Source: Rhizomucor pusillus (Eukaryota; Mucoromycota; Mucoromycetes; Mucorales; Lichtheimiaceae). From it: a stretch of DNA of 64,000 nucleotides. The position numbers were made by a program, and so were the translations under genes. Of this stretch, positions 37,378 through 48,772 are shown piece after piece. The notes under the pieces are model-generated. The model was not told the DNA's origin. It ran no database searches and saw only the letters and a program-made list of their open reading frames with translations. The DNA lies in contig FWWN02000357.1 in assembly GCA_900175165.2 (NCBI GenBank), forward strand, positions 92,602 to 156,601, in the 5' to 3' direction. How positions within the stretch are numbered: the stretch's first letter is position 1; each line of letters starts with the position of its first letter.

Positions 37378-37496
37378 TATTGTTGGAAGTAAAACAAAGA
37401 GGAAAAAGTGAGGTCAAAAAGTTTAGCAGCTGTATGAAAAGGAGTCAATTGTTGTTCAGCCTCCTTCTCTTGGAAGGACCCCGTACTTTTCCAAAA

Positions 37497-38020
37497 ATGG
37501 CTTCTCGACCGGGGGAAAAACTAGAACTGCTGCAGATACACAAATGGGCACTGGCATCTGTCATGTGCATATAATGCTACGTAGTCTGTGCGCGTAAATT
37601 GTCTTATGCTATTCATACAGGGAGCATGGTGCTGAAACATACTCAGATTTCGCGCCTACGAAAGAGACGTTTGTACTTGTTCCCTCTAGTCATTTTTACT
37701 TGCAAAAAAGACCTCCGTTGCATTCCGTACCAAATGTAATTATTGCAGAATCGGCTCTGGCGTGTGCTCGACAGACGCAACAATACATCACAGTGAAAAG
37801 TTGTGAGTTTCATCAGAGTGTCATGCATCCAATCCAACGTGATATAATACTGGATGCTAGTAACGTTTATCATACAATACGAAACCTTCTGATTTGCCGC
37901 TTTTTTGAACGCTTTGTAGCCTCCACCGTCGACTGGTATTCAGTAATTGAGGTCCAATACTCGATTGCGGATGTTGTACTAAAGCCTACACCACAAAACA
38001 TCCAATTACTTATGGAATAG
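37497..38020 (+). CDS. Uncharacterised two-exon protein, 155 aa
   Basis: Exons 37497-37564 and 37621-38020, joined by a 56-bp GT-AG intron, keep one frame (468 bp). The protein begins MASRPGEKLELLQIHKWALA, continues HGAETYSDFAPTKETFVLVP and ends with a largely hydrophobic/charged region (RNLLICRFFERFVASTVDWY, then ADVVLKPTPQNIQLLME). It has no signal peptide or obvious membrane segment, and I do not recognise a family. The coherent splice and absence of stops in exon 2 support a real gene. It shares its upstream region with the membrane-protein gene on the other strand. Confidence 0.5.
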
Positions 38021-40235
38021 GATTACTCTCTTATACCGTACTGGAAAGTCTCTCTTCCGTTGGTCAAGCGCCCACACGCGTATTTCATTTTTCTTCGTGT
38101 CATGGCTTTTTCTCCACCGGCTTATCTTGTTGATTACGCTACAAAATTCAGTCTCTCCGTCCTCTTGATGTAGAAAGCCTCCTTTTTAATAGAATCGAAA
38201 GATCGGAAAATGAGGCCATTCGTTCTTGATAAAAGAGATAATGTCGAGGAGAGTGACAGTTATAGCAATCGCGAAAAGGGGAGGGCAAAGCCGTCTGCGG
38301 CACTTCAAATATAGAACAATAAAGACGCATGTTCTCTGGTGTAAGCAATAGTACCTGAGTCTACCTCCGGTCTATCGTCTGGTCCTTGTCCTACTATGAT
38401 TGACAAACGCCAGAGGGTCATACTCGATCTGCACTGTAAGTGTGAATTTTGGGCACTTGGCTTGGCGCCACCTAGTGACAGAATTTATAATTTCTTGTTT
38501 TCTTTTCTTATCCTATCTTTGATTATCTCTCGTTCAATACCTTTAACCAAAATCAAGTAGTATGTAGCTCTACTGTGTTAATATACACCTTCTTGCTTTA
38601 ACATATTTTCCTCAATAAATAGCTCAATTTCTACATTAATCGTCACGCTTTAAATCAAGTCTTGCATAAACGGGTGCACTGGTTTTCCGCCAGCAGTTGC
38701 ATCTTGTCAGAACTGCCCTCTCCGCTTGACGGGATACCAAACATGGGTGGCGAGAGCAATCGATACTAGCTTCCTGAAGTTTTCACAAGAGGTTCACTCT
38801 TCATCTAACACTGCTGGGATATAGTGTAAACAAGATCGAATTTGATCGCTTCCTCAATAGCCGAATGTCATCATCGGACCTGAGCACCCGTCTGCTGCTA
38901 TTTCTTAAAGATTTAGAAACCTACCAGATAAGTTCTCATGCTCCGACTTTTTCTTACCCTTTTCTGAATCTAACGAGCTTCTCTGAAGTCTTTTGCTTAG
39001 GCACTAACAGTAGCGCATAACCGTTTCCCAGTCGGGTGGCTGGGATGCTTGTTCGCTAAAAGCAAGTGAAAGAGATTTGGCTGTTGGTACCAGACAGTTC
39101 CTGTAAGACTTCACGAATGGTATGTGAACAGCGGGACTCTCTGCGCTAAGCAGAGCAGGCCTGCCAGGTCTCTTTGACAGTGCAGCAGTGCGATTCATCG
39201 TAGTGTTGCCGTTCCGCTGCACAATCTTAATCAGAGCCTAATCGGTTGAACAACCTCTATAATTAAGTCTCAACTATAAGCTTGCTATGTTGCAGTTACA
39301 ACGTTCTAAATGTACCAACAAATTGAATAGTGAAGAAGCTGTCAAGTTTACAACTTTCTCGAAGCTCGAAACAGAGAAAGAATCTTACAGCACATAAATG
39401 AATTACGGGATGGATCATATTAATGGTAACTGGGAACATGACAATATCTACTAGTACACAAATTGTACCTAGATTGCTTATATTAGGACGGTATCTGATG
39501 GATTAGCTGGAATTGACGTGGTTCTTCTGAGGCCATTGCATTATCAGGATCGTATCCTTCATATCGAGGAAATCCAGAGCTCGTCCTAGGGCACACCGGC
39601 AAGGCTTTTGCGGAGCGGCAAGTCCACATACATAGCCCTTATATGTCATATCCATACTAGATCTCCCTTCATTTTGCTATACCCATGCTTTTGTTTCATC
39701 TCCCCTTATAGAGCGGCGCAATCACATAAGCTAAAATGGCGCCGTGGTCATTCGTACAAATCACGAACTTGTGTACAACTTTAGCATATAGCATTTGGGC
39801 GCAAAATGAAGATCTTCAGTAATATATGGATACAGACAGATGTAATAATATCATCAAGACTTTATTATTGAGACCCCCAGCTGCAACTATAGTGCTACAT
39901 GCAGTAAGATAACAATGCGCTGTTTTGTCAGTAACCAACATTTTACAATGATACACTTTGGAGAAAGGATTGGACCTTCATTCTAGAATAATGCTGCCGA
40001 TGAGCTATGGCTGATGAACTATGCTGTTGTTTTCAATAAACAGCAAATGAACAGCAACTTGAGGCATAGTTACGCACCTAGAATAATAGTGTATATAGTC
40101 GATGATAAAAACCCTTGAGAGGCGAACAGCAAGGTTAGAGACTAAAGCGAAATTAGTAGCTAATAAACGACAATGTATCAAAGTACATACATACCTTTTA
40201 AACTATTGATGGGTTGCATCAAGCGCAGAAGCACT
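38021..40235. other. Gene-poor interval
   Basis: About 2.2 kb of AT-rich sequence without a supported gene. Short frames (38148-38348 minus, 39004-39222 minus) have no family features. The region borders a block of decayed mobile elements and may itself be degraded transposon sequence, but I cannot assign it. Confidence 0.4.
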
Positions 40236-41135
40236 TTATTTAGCCTTTATCTTTCGTTTTTTGGTGAGATATAAACGCTATCACGGGAGTCACTGGACTC
40301 GGCTGAGCTGTCCGACAGAGAGTCGCTGTTGATGTAATCCTCCACGGACCACAGGCTATTTATGATAAGCTCCTAATAATAGCATTAGTAGATTATGAGG
40401 ATAAGGTAACTTTCAGGAATCTTAGGGAGAAACAACGCCAGCATCCGGCTCGCACAGCTAATATTGAACTCAAGAACAGAATCAAAGACATAGACACCTC
40501 GAGCTGGTTGACTAAGAGCATACACGTACATCTTACTTGGATTGCTACCAACTTTCCATTCCCGTCCGCACAAGACAAGTGCGTGCTCAATCCGTCCACC
40601 TAATGGACCGACTGAGTCCCCCCTTATTTGCTTGCTTCATCTGCGTACCAAAATAAATCTCTTCACCATCAGTTTAGCCAGGTATAAATCACTTAAAAAA
40701 TGCATTTGCTAATTCTGCATGTTGTCTGCAACTTCGAGCTTACTGAGCTGCGCCTTACGTCTGCCGCGCCTATTGCATCTGAATCCTCCATTAGCGTCGC
40801 CATATGGAAATTTGATACAGGCTGGCATAAAGATTCTCTGCGGTCGACTATAGTCGAATACGTATCGCATAACCCGCTAAGCAAAAGAACTTGTAATCCG
40901 TAGGCTGAATTCATTGAGTATGTAATCATAGGTGACATGGTGATGAAAGAAAACAAAACTCCCTGGCGCCAGAGGAATCTACTTGATTCCTGCAAATTGC
41001 AATAAGAATCAGAGCAAGAAAGAAAACTGACTCGGAAAGTATCTCCATTGCCACAAGGAATTTAAGACTAGCGGGGCCTGAGCCCATAGACCATCTCTCT
41101 ATGTACTTGAGGAGACATAATGCTGGAGTGACCAC
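40236..41135 (-). pseudogene. Degenerate gene, uncharacterised family
   Basis: Several minus-strand blocks look like old coding sequence in shifting frames: HMATLMEDSDAIGAADVRRS (about 40780), CGREWKVGSNPSKMYVYALS and RGVYVFDSVLEFNISCASRM (about 40440-40580), then an acidic Ser-rich end (INSDSLSDSSAESSDSRDSV) terminating at about 40246. A possible intron (gttacc...tattag) does not restore the frame. I interpret it as a decayed member of an uncharacterised protein family, perhaps transposon-linked. No catalytic motif is visible. Confidence 0.4.
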
Positions 41136-41269
41136 AGTATTATATTTAGGGCTCTATTAAGAATGTTTTGATCATCACCAGCGAGGCGGGACTGATTTGA
41201 AGTTGCGATGAGAGAGCGGGAGACTCAATAGACCAAAGTTACCTAGCACCAATTCATCTTGAGGAGCAA

Positions 41270-41990
41270 ATCGAAGTTGCTTTCTGTTGCGGTACTTATC
41301 TGAGCATTTATGAGAATGCAAAATGAAGTCTTTGTAGTCGCTCAACTTTAAGCTACTGCTGCTTCACTGATCCTGGACAGGTCATCAACTCTCTTTCTCT
41401 AAGGACCTGTTTTAACTTGGCTCTTGGCGATTGATCAGAACTGTTCAATTGGGTTGCGCACGGGAGAGTACAAAGTCAGATAAGCATAACGGTAACCAAG
41501 GATATTATGTGCTTAGCAATGTCATCAGACTTATGAATAGAGGCGTTATACATAACAGGGTAATAGCTCTTCATGTGCGGGTACTGGTCCATCTCAGCCA
41601 TTGCGGCCTTTCAAGAATCTAAGACGTGACCCGTTACGATGCTCGTGCTCATAAGCTCAGCATATCTTCCTAGCTTCCTCTTCTTAGCTGGCGGCCGTGG
41701 TAACCTCAGGCAGCACTTAATCAGATCTGAGGCAGAGATCGTGCCCAAAAATGGTGGTTGTCTGCGCTCGTGTTTTGAGCACAGTGACTACAGCAGGCGA
41801 AACTTTCTTTCGCCAGGACATAATGCGCTTTGTGTTGACGTGAAGGCATATTCATGAGGGAAGACGCAATTGGTCCTGAAATCCATGTCAGTCCCCTCCA
41901 ACTTGCGAACCAAGCCAATGCGCTCTTGGAATTTGTCCTCACTATTCCTGCGGATTTACTTCGGACACACCATTTTTCTCTGTCGGACAC
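41270..41990 (-). pseudogene. Tc1/mariner transposase relic
   Basis: Decayed DDE-transposase domain of a different subgroup from the 13-kb copy. Minus-strand fragments in varying frames include TNCVFPHEYAFT (first Asp region, eroded), LGTISASDLIKCCLRLPRPP, MYNASIHKSDDIAKHI (second Asp region, Asp lost) and SPVRNPIEQF (third acidic residue retained). Multiple stops and frameshifts make it non-functional. It abuts the Mutator relic. Confidence 0.7.
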
Positions 41991-42221
41991 AACATATTCA
42001 GAATATCATGGCCTCGGACACAACATCTAACAATCGTTTGAAGTAATCTAGCGTACTACTGTAGATGCCATTTCAGCTCATAATCTACAAGCTATATGAA
42101 ATTTCATTATAAGTTTAGGATATAGATACATATGTTTCGGACGAAATTTTATATCCGTTGTGATGGGTTCAAGATACCTTCAAGGTCTATTTGCTCCGTT
42201 GGATCTTCTTAGGGTAATGCT

Positions 42222-44330
42222 CTAGAAAAAGTTTATACACATACCCTTTGGCTTCGTAAGCCGATGCTCCCAGGCAAGGCTATCCTTCGTTGCATGTCTT
42301 TTCCAGGGCTTGATGACTCGAGGATTCGGCGAAACCAAAGCTAAGCGAATATTTACATAACGCGCTGAATGCTTCATCAACAGCGAAGATACTGGAGAAT
42401 TGTTGTTCGGGGGAGCGTTATCGGGAAGAAAGGTATACGAATCCAGGGTAGAAAAAAAATAAATTGGTCGCTTGTACGCATTTGCTAGGACGTAACCCAA
42501 GAGTGGCATAGGCATCCAATGCTCAGCATCACGTGGACCATCATACCACTGTGAGAAGCTTCTGACTGCTCTGTAATCGTCAGGTGAACCAAAACGTCGA
42601 ATATAATGCTCTGGGTGGTATTGTAAATTCCTGCAGATACGGAAGCCGAACGTTTCTCCAGGCATCCTCAGTTTCCCCGAGGCCGATCGTAAATGCACGG
42701 TATCCGCAGTTACCATCTGCCTTTACATTAGTAGCAGAGATACCAATCTACCATGAATTTACGGAAATCACACTGACGGCAGCTTCGTATATATATGCAG
42801 GAAACGAGGATCTGTAAAACAAGTGATAAGATTGAGTGCGTATATTAGAAAGACTTCAGGTTCTTGAATACTCACGAGGATGGTGGATTTACAGTAAGTC
42901 GTATCTTTTTGAATGGACGTCTATTCTCTTCTGATTGCGAGTCTTTTTGTGATGCTTTTTGTGATTTTTTCTCCAGACCAGTCTGTGAATCGTTTTGAGA
43001 ATTCAATGGCCTACGCTATCGATCAAGTTTTTCTTATTCTCGTATCTGCTTGTCAAGTAGCTCGTTCGCCGTGGGAAGACGTCCACTTCCTCGTGACCTG
43101 CCCTTGGGCTTAATTTTGCTGGGTGGCTGCAGGTCTTTCCAAGATCTTTCATGGCCCATGACCGCTTCTATGCGGACCATCATAGCAAGTCTGCCTTGGT
43201 CGTCTCCAGCATCCTCCAACCGTCCTTCAGTCTTATACAATAATGATTGCACTTTTTGCTTCACATCGATAGGTTTCTCATGGCTGACTGCTGAAATTTC
43301 ACCAAACCCTGGCTTGTTCTCTGGTTACACTTCAGCAAATACAAGGTCCGCTTGCAGAACACAGTGTTAACCTGTATGGACGGCAAGTGTACCTTCTGTA
43401 TGAGGACAAAGTAACCATCGGGATGGTATTACATTAAGAGGTATGGTGCAGCAGCGGGCAGTTGATGCAGCCAGGAATGTTAATAATTGATTCTTGTTTT
43501 GCACTTGCTTTTTCGGGGTCCTGGTCACTATCTTTTGAAACTACTGGCTTGACAAGTTCCTTCTTAATAGCTTCAATTGCAAAGCAAGAACTTTGCCGAC
43601 CAAACTTTCTATCCGCTCTTCCTGATCTTTTGCAACAAAATAATCACTTGCCCAGCTTGTCTTTCCCATCATACAAATTAACTGAATCTTGCTATTGCTG
43701 CTTCGTTTCAATCTTTATCAGATATTCATATTCTCCGTAATCCCACTTTCGTAGTGCAGATCATACCACATATATATCTAAGATGCCACATACTACAGCA
43801 GTTCCACTTACCTGGAAATGTATATACTGTCTGAGATAATTCCCGAAGAAGTCAAATTATCCTTGATTGCAGCATGCGCCCCTTCAACACGGTTTGTTAG
43901 TGTCGTCCCAAAATGCAGCAACCATGAAGTGTAAGCACCAATCAACTATCCTTAGTTGTCGCGGGAAGTTCCTCCACAGCGACACTGCAGGCACAAGTGA
44001 CGAACGCTGCTGGACTTCGTCGTAACGGCGTAGCCACCACAGTGCGCAATAACCTGGGCAGCTTGCTTCAGTTCTTCACGGTTTTCAAATCGACGATTCA
44101 ACAAATTAAACATTGTATTGTTCGAGACAACTTTCGGAAGGGTAGGTTGTTGCGTCGCAGGACTTACGCTCGCTGGGCTTAAATGTTGTGTCCGAAGGAA
44201 ATCCCCTCAACAATGTTTCGACGTCATTACAAATCCCAACGAACGGCTTTATGTCTGCAAGTGTCCAGAAAACCTTTGAGGCCGTTTTGGGGGGAACTTT
44301 AAGAGCATATATCATATGACTTACCAGTGA
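42222..44330 (-). mobile_element. Mutator-like (FAR1) relic with OTU domain
   Basis: Read from high to low coordinates: a FAR1-like N-terminal region from about 44113 (FNLLNRRFENREELKQAAQV, then a Cys-containing LCLQCRCGG); a MULE transposase piece at about 43860-43930 (HFGTTLTNRVEGAHAAIKDN); a C-terminal region with PPSKIKPKGRSRGSGR (about 43060-43130); and an OTU-type cysteine-protease domain at about 42300-42760, with KADGNCGYRAFTIGLGETED containing the catalytic DGNC, then HPEHYIRRFGSPDDYRAV. Most of the catalytic DDE domain between FAR1 and RVEGAH is deleted, stops occur between blocks, and the OTU frame shifts once near 42640. A dead element; similar FAR1-MULE elements with OTU domains are known from fungi and plants. 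Confidence 0.72.
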
Positions 44331-44353
44331 TATGAACTGATCCTTTTCAGTAG

Positions 44354-44910
44354 ATGGACAATGAAGAAAACTATCTCACGGATAAAACCATCATCAGAAG
44401 GATTATATACGCAGAAAAGACGAAATTATTCGAAGATGGCGTGGAGGACTTGGAATGTGCTCAAATACGTGATATTTTGGAACGTGCTGTGAGCAACTGC
44501 GTGGGTGCCGACCATTTTTTTGACGAGAGCCAGCTTAGCGAACTTACAATGTATCGGGAATTCGCAACACCACACGACACGACATGGATCTATTTGTAGA
44601 CTGGACATCAGACATTCTGCCCCAGTATGTACCATGTAAATGGATCCTCAAGAAACAGCGACGAATGCCTCATCCATTTAGTGGAAGACTTTTTCAGATT
44701 CCATATCTCAATCCTCCTTGGAATCTCATCCAAGTATGTCTATGGAAAATTATCTTCGAGTCCAAGAAGCACGCGGCCATCGTAATGCCTTATTGGCCAT
44801 CAGTAATTTGGTTCCCACCTCGAAGAACTAAGCTATCGACGGCCGAATCATTCTCGATTCTCACAAGCACAAAAGTAAATCTCACTTCAGCGGCAGAACC
44901 GTCGACATAA
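44354..44910 (+). mobile_element. Retroelement fragment (RNase H-like region)
   Basis: A plus-strand frame at 44584-44910 (108 codons) contains DLFVDWTSDILPQYVPCKW, a NPPWNLIQVCL block and IVMPYWPSVIWFPP, resembling the region after the reverse transcriptase in DIRS/Ngaro-type and some Ty3-type elements (the PPWNLI...PYWPS pattern). It is preceded by another frame (44354-44599) of unclear origin. No polymerase motif survives. The assignment is by pattern resemblance only. Confidence 0.45.
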
Positions 44911-45266
44911 CGGAGTTGATGGATGTAAGAATCGCCGATGCGCGGGAAGGATTCGGCGGGGTTTATCACGAAAATGTGGGGTTATGCTGCGAAAAATCAG
45001 GGACGGAAAGCGTGCTAATGGCTGCTGTTATCCAATTGCACACTGGAGGAATCCATTTTGGTGTGTACGAACGACTCTCGTTTCATTTGTCAATTCTCCG
45101 CCTGCGGTTATACTCTCTACTGCGTGTCACAATTTACCTCTCCATAGGATCAATATTTTTGGCTCTTTTAATCTTCCGTTATCAATTACCGCAATAAAAG
45201 GCAGCGCAAATTGCTACCGAACATTTCTCTCTTTCTTTTCTATCCATTTCCCATAGTCTCCTAATC

Positions 45267-46824
45267 ATGCCTGGAAGCAAAATAGTTGTCAAGAATCCCG
45301 TTGTCGACCTTGATGGTGATGAAATGACCAGAATTATCTGGCAGTTCATCAAGGAAAAGCTCATCTTGCCTTATCTCGATCTTGACATTAAGTACTATGA
45401 CTTGAGTGTTACTAACAGAGATAAGGTAATGGATTTTGCAAGACATTGGGATATCATAGAGTCTCATACATAAGTAGACCGACGATCAAGTCACTGTAGA
45501 AGCTGCCGAAGCCATTAAAAAGTACAACGTTGGTATCAAGTGTGCCACGATCACACCGGATGAAGCCCGTGTTGAAGGTACGTTGGATGCGCCAGTTCAA
45601 GAGAGAAAGACATGACGCTTACCACGCAGCATTTAGAATTTGGCCTCAAGAAAATGTGGAAGTCGCCTAATGGCACCCTTCGCAATTATCTAAACGGAAC
45701 CGTCTTCCGTGAGCCCATCGTCCTCAAGAGCCTTCCACGCCTTGTACCTGGATGGACTGAGCCTGTCATTATTGGTAGACATGCTTTCGGTGATCAGGTA
45801 TGTGATACTTTCGAAAGGGTATATTTTGTACTTTCGTAGGCGATTACCTAATTCAAATTTGTCAGTATCGTGCTACGGACTTTGTTACCAACGGACCCGG
45901 CAAGCTCGAGATGGTCTTCACTCCCGAAGATGGCTCCGAACCCCGCAAGTTCGAGGTCTACACCTTTGAGAAGACCGGCGGTGTCGCCATGTCCATGTAC
46001 AACACCGATGAGTCCATCGAAGGTTTTGCCCATGCCTGCTTCCGTGTTGCCATTGACAAAAAGATGCCCATGTATCTTAGCACAAAGAACACCATCTTGA
46101 AGGCTTACGATGGTCGCTTTAAGGATATCTTCCAGGCTATTTACGAGAAGGACTACAAGGAACAGTTCGATGCTCTTGGAATTTGGTATGAACATCGTCT
46201 CATTGACGATATGGTTGCACAAATGCTCAAGTCCAAGGGCGGTTTTGTGTGGGCCTGCAAGAACTACGACGGCGACGTACAGTCTGATATTCTCGCACAG
46301 GGTTACGGATCGCTTGGTCTGATGACCTCTGTTCTCGTCACTCCTGATGGTAAGACTGTGGAGGCTGAAGCTGCTCACGGTACCGTGACCAGACACTACC
46401 GCGAACATCAAAAGGTAAGGAAGGCAATATAAAATATCGGAATAATCAGATCAACCTCTAATGTTTGTCGCTGATAAAAAAGGGTAACCCTACTTCCACG
46501 AACCCGATTGCCTCGATTTTCGCATGGACTCGCGGTTTGGCACACCGTGCCAAGCTCGATGACAACGCTGAACTAGCTCAGTTCTGCAAGGATTTGGAAC
46601 AAGCATGCATTGATGTTATCGACGTGGATAAGAAGATGACCAAGGATTTGGCCCTGACTATCTACGGGAAAGAGTAAGCCAAAGATCATCTGACCCCGTG
46701 GATGATTTATTTACTGATAGATCCACCTTTATCAATTAGCATGAAACGCGAACACTACTCCACAACCGAAGAATTCTTGCAACAGATTGCGGATAAACTC
46801 GCTTCGATTCGCGGCTCGGCGTGA
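45267..46824 (+). CDS. IDP: NADP-dependent isocitrate dehydrogenase
   Basis: Converts isocitrate to 2-oxoglutarate with NADPH production. Six exons (45267-45425, 45478-45577, 45637-45797, 45866-46414, 46483-46673, 46740-46824) give 414 residues, the usual length of the eukaryotic homodimeric enzyme. Blocks include [134 protein letters not shown] and [19 protein letters not shown]. No presequence precedes [11 protein letters not shown], so a cytosolic or peroxisomal form is likely; the C-terminus SIRGSA is not a clear PTS1. A pyrimidine-rich tract (ctctctttcttttctatcc) lies just upstream. Confidence 0.97.
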
Positions 46825-48772
46825 GTACAATATCCGCTGTGCATGATAGTATATTCGCCGAAAACTCAAATCGATTTCTTCTTTTTGCACATCCCAACGC
46901 TAACAGCACTTCCCTGCAACAAAAGCAAAAGCTCTAATGATACTGTCAATGAAAATAAAGTTATCTTTGTCATATGCATCTTTGTACTTCTTGGGGGCTG
47001 AGTGTGAAACTCGAACATAGCATATCCGACCCTTCCGTCATTTTCACATGAGACAATATGCAACATTTAGCCGCGAAACGCTTCGTCTGGTACATTGCTA
47101 AATATGCTTTTCTTGTAAACCGACATTTCAGCAGGTGTATGAAAACAGGGAATTCTCAGAAGTAAGTGGTCTTCCGCTATGTGCATTTTGATGGGAATAC
47201 TTGCATTAATTTGATCAGCCTCTCTGCGCATGACGACGAAAACTATGCTGATTAAGATATCGTCCGCAGGCGCAACAATGTAATGAGGATATTCAACGAA
47301 CATGTCAAGAAGGGTGTACATTGCACCTCGGATTCCGGATAGCCATAATGACATTTCAACATATAGTATATTAAAGTCATAACAGGTAGAAGACCGGTTG
47401 GATATTTTCGTACAGGCCTAGACCCTTTATTGGAAAGGACGAATGCAATGAATGTTACCTGTTCCTCGGGATGAGCACTAGATTAATACATGGCATCTAC
47501 GTGACATGCTCCTCTCCAAAAAGGGGAAGTGTTTTCCATGAAATAAATTCTCTGTCAGATACAAATAGGTCGATTCTGCAAATAAAGCTGTCGAAAGATG
47601 CTCGGATCAGCAAACACGTATACGTATTTGCATAATATCTAAGAAAAAGGTTCTAATAAAAGAAATACCTTTTGCAACAAAGCGAAGTGAGGACTTACTA
47701 CAGCGAATCCACGGTAAGACCCCGGTCACCTGGACGTGCTTGAAAATTCTGAAAGTAGCGAGAGCGTTGGAAGTCACTGAGAATGAACTTGAACGAGACT
47801 CACTGTACAGACATGTATTATATCCTCACTCAATTCCAGAATCCAATGTTTATCATATATTGACTTCGTGTCCTTGCAGCCTTCATCCAACTTATCAACG
47901 CAATGTTCATTTTTTCTTTTAATGCATCCTTTTTGTTGTTGCTGTAACTTCTATAGAGATGTCAATTATGCTGATAACTCCCTTCCGTGTCGTGCAAAGC
48001 TTCAGATCTGCTTCGGCTTCGTGCCGGCTTTAAGCATCTTCAATGCTGTCGCGAAAACATCGAAGCACTGCTAAGTTATCATCAGCATTTTCTGTCGCCT
48101 TATATGTAAGTGACGAATGGCACAGAATCGAAGAATCTCCAGACCGATGGTGCGAAGTGGCGGAAGATATTGGCGAGTTATGTTTGATTACAATCATACA
48201 TCCAGCATTAAACCAGCAACTATGTCGTGTAAAAATGACTCTAATGATCGTGCGCACCGAACGAGACAAGTGATGATCCCAGTAGGTCTCATGAGCAATT
48301 CAACAAAATCGCTGGGGAAACCCTGTATGACAACGTTTTCACCGAAGTAGAAAGTCACGATGGGTCGAAGGAGCATAAAGCTCTAGCTATACATTTGGTT
48401 CGATTAGCTCGAATCTCGAAGGATATGATATATGTCCAAAATTTGGAAGCCGTCGTGAGCATGTAGAAAAATCATCGGTAATGTTACTCAATGTTATTTA
48501 ATAGTTACGCGAATAAGAAAGGAATGTGAAAGTGGTCCAAATAGTCTCAACTGTGCACAAAACCACATACAGCTATCGACTTCCCAAGCGCTTTACAATA
48601 AGAAATATATCCATATAATATCTAATTGTGTTATCCGCCTAGAGAGAGGCCCACATGTTAGTTTATGTCGCTCGTCTTTTTCTTCTCTGTGCGTATAGTA
48701 ATTCCCATTAGTCTTTTTCTGGGTATGATGGTATCTGCTGCAATAATTTTCGAAGATGACATTTAATACATT
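46825..48772. other. Intergenic, weak frames only
   Basis: About 1.9 kb. A minus-strand frame at 47067-47354 (95 codons) has plausible protein composition (SGIRGAMYTLLDMFVEYPHY) and could be an exon of an unrecognised gene. Others (47740-47922 and 48043-48273, plus) lack support. Confidence 0.35.
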
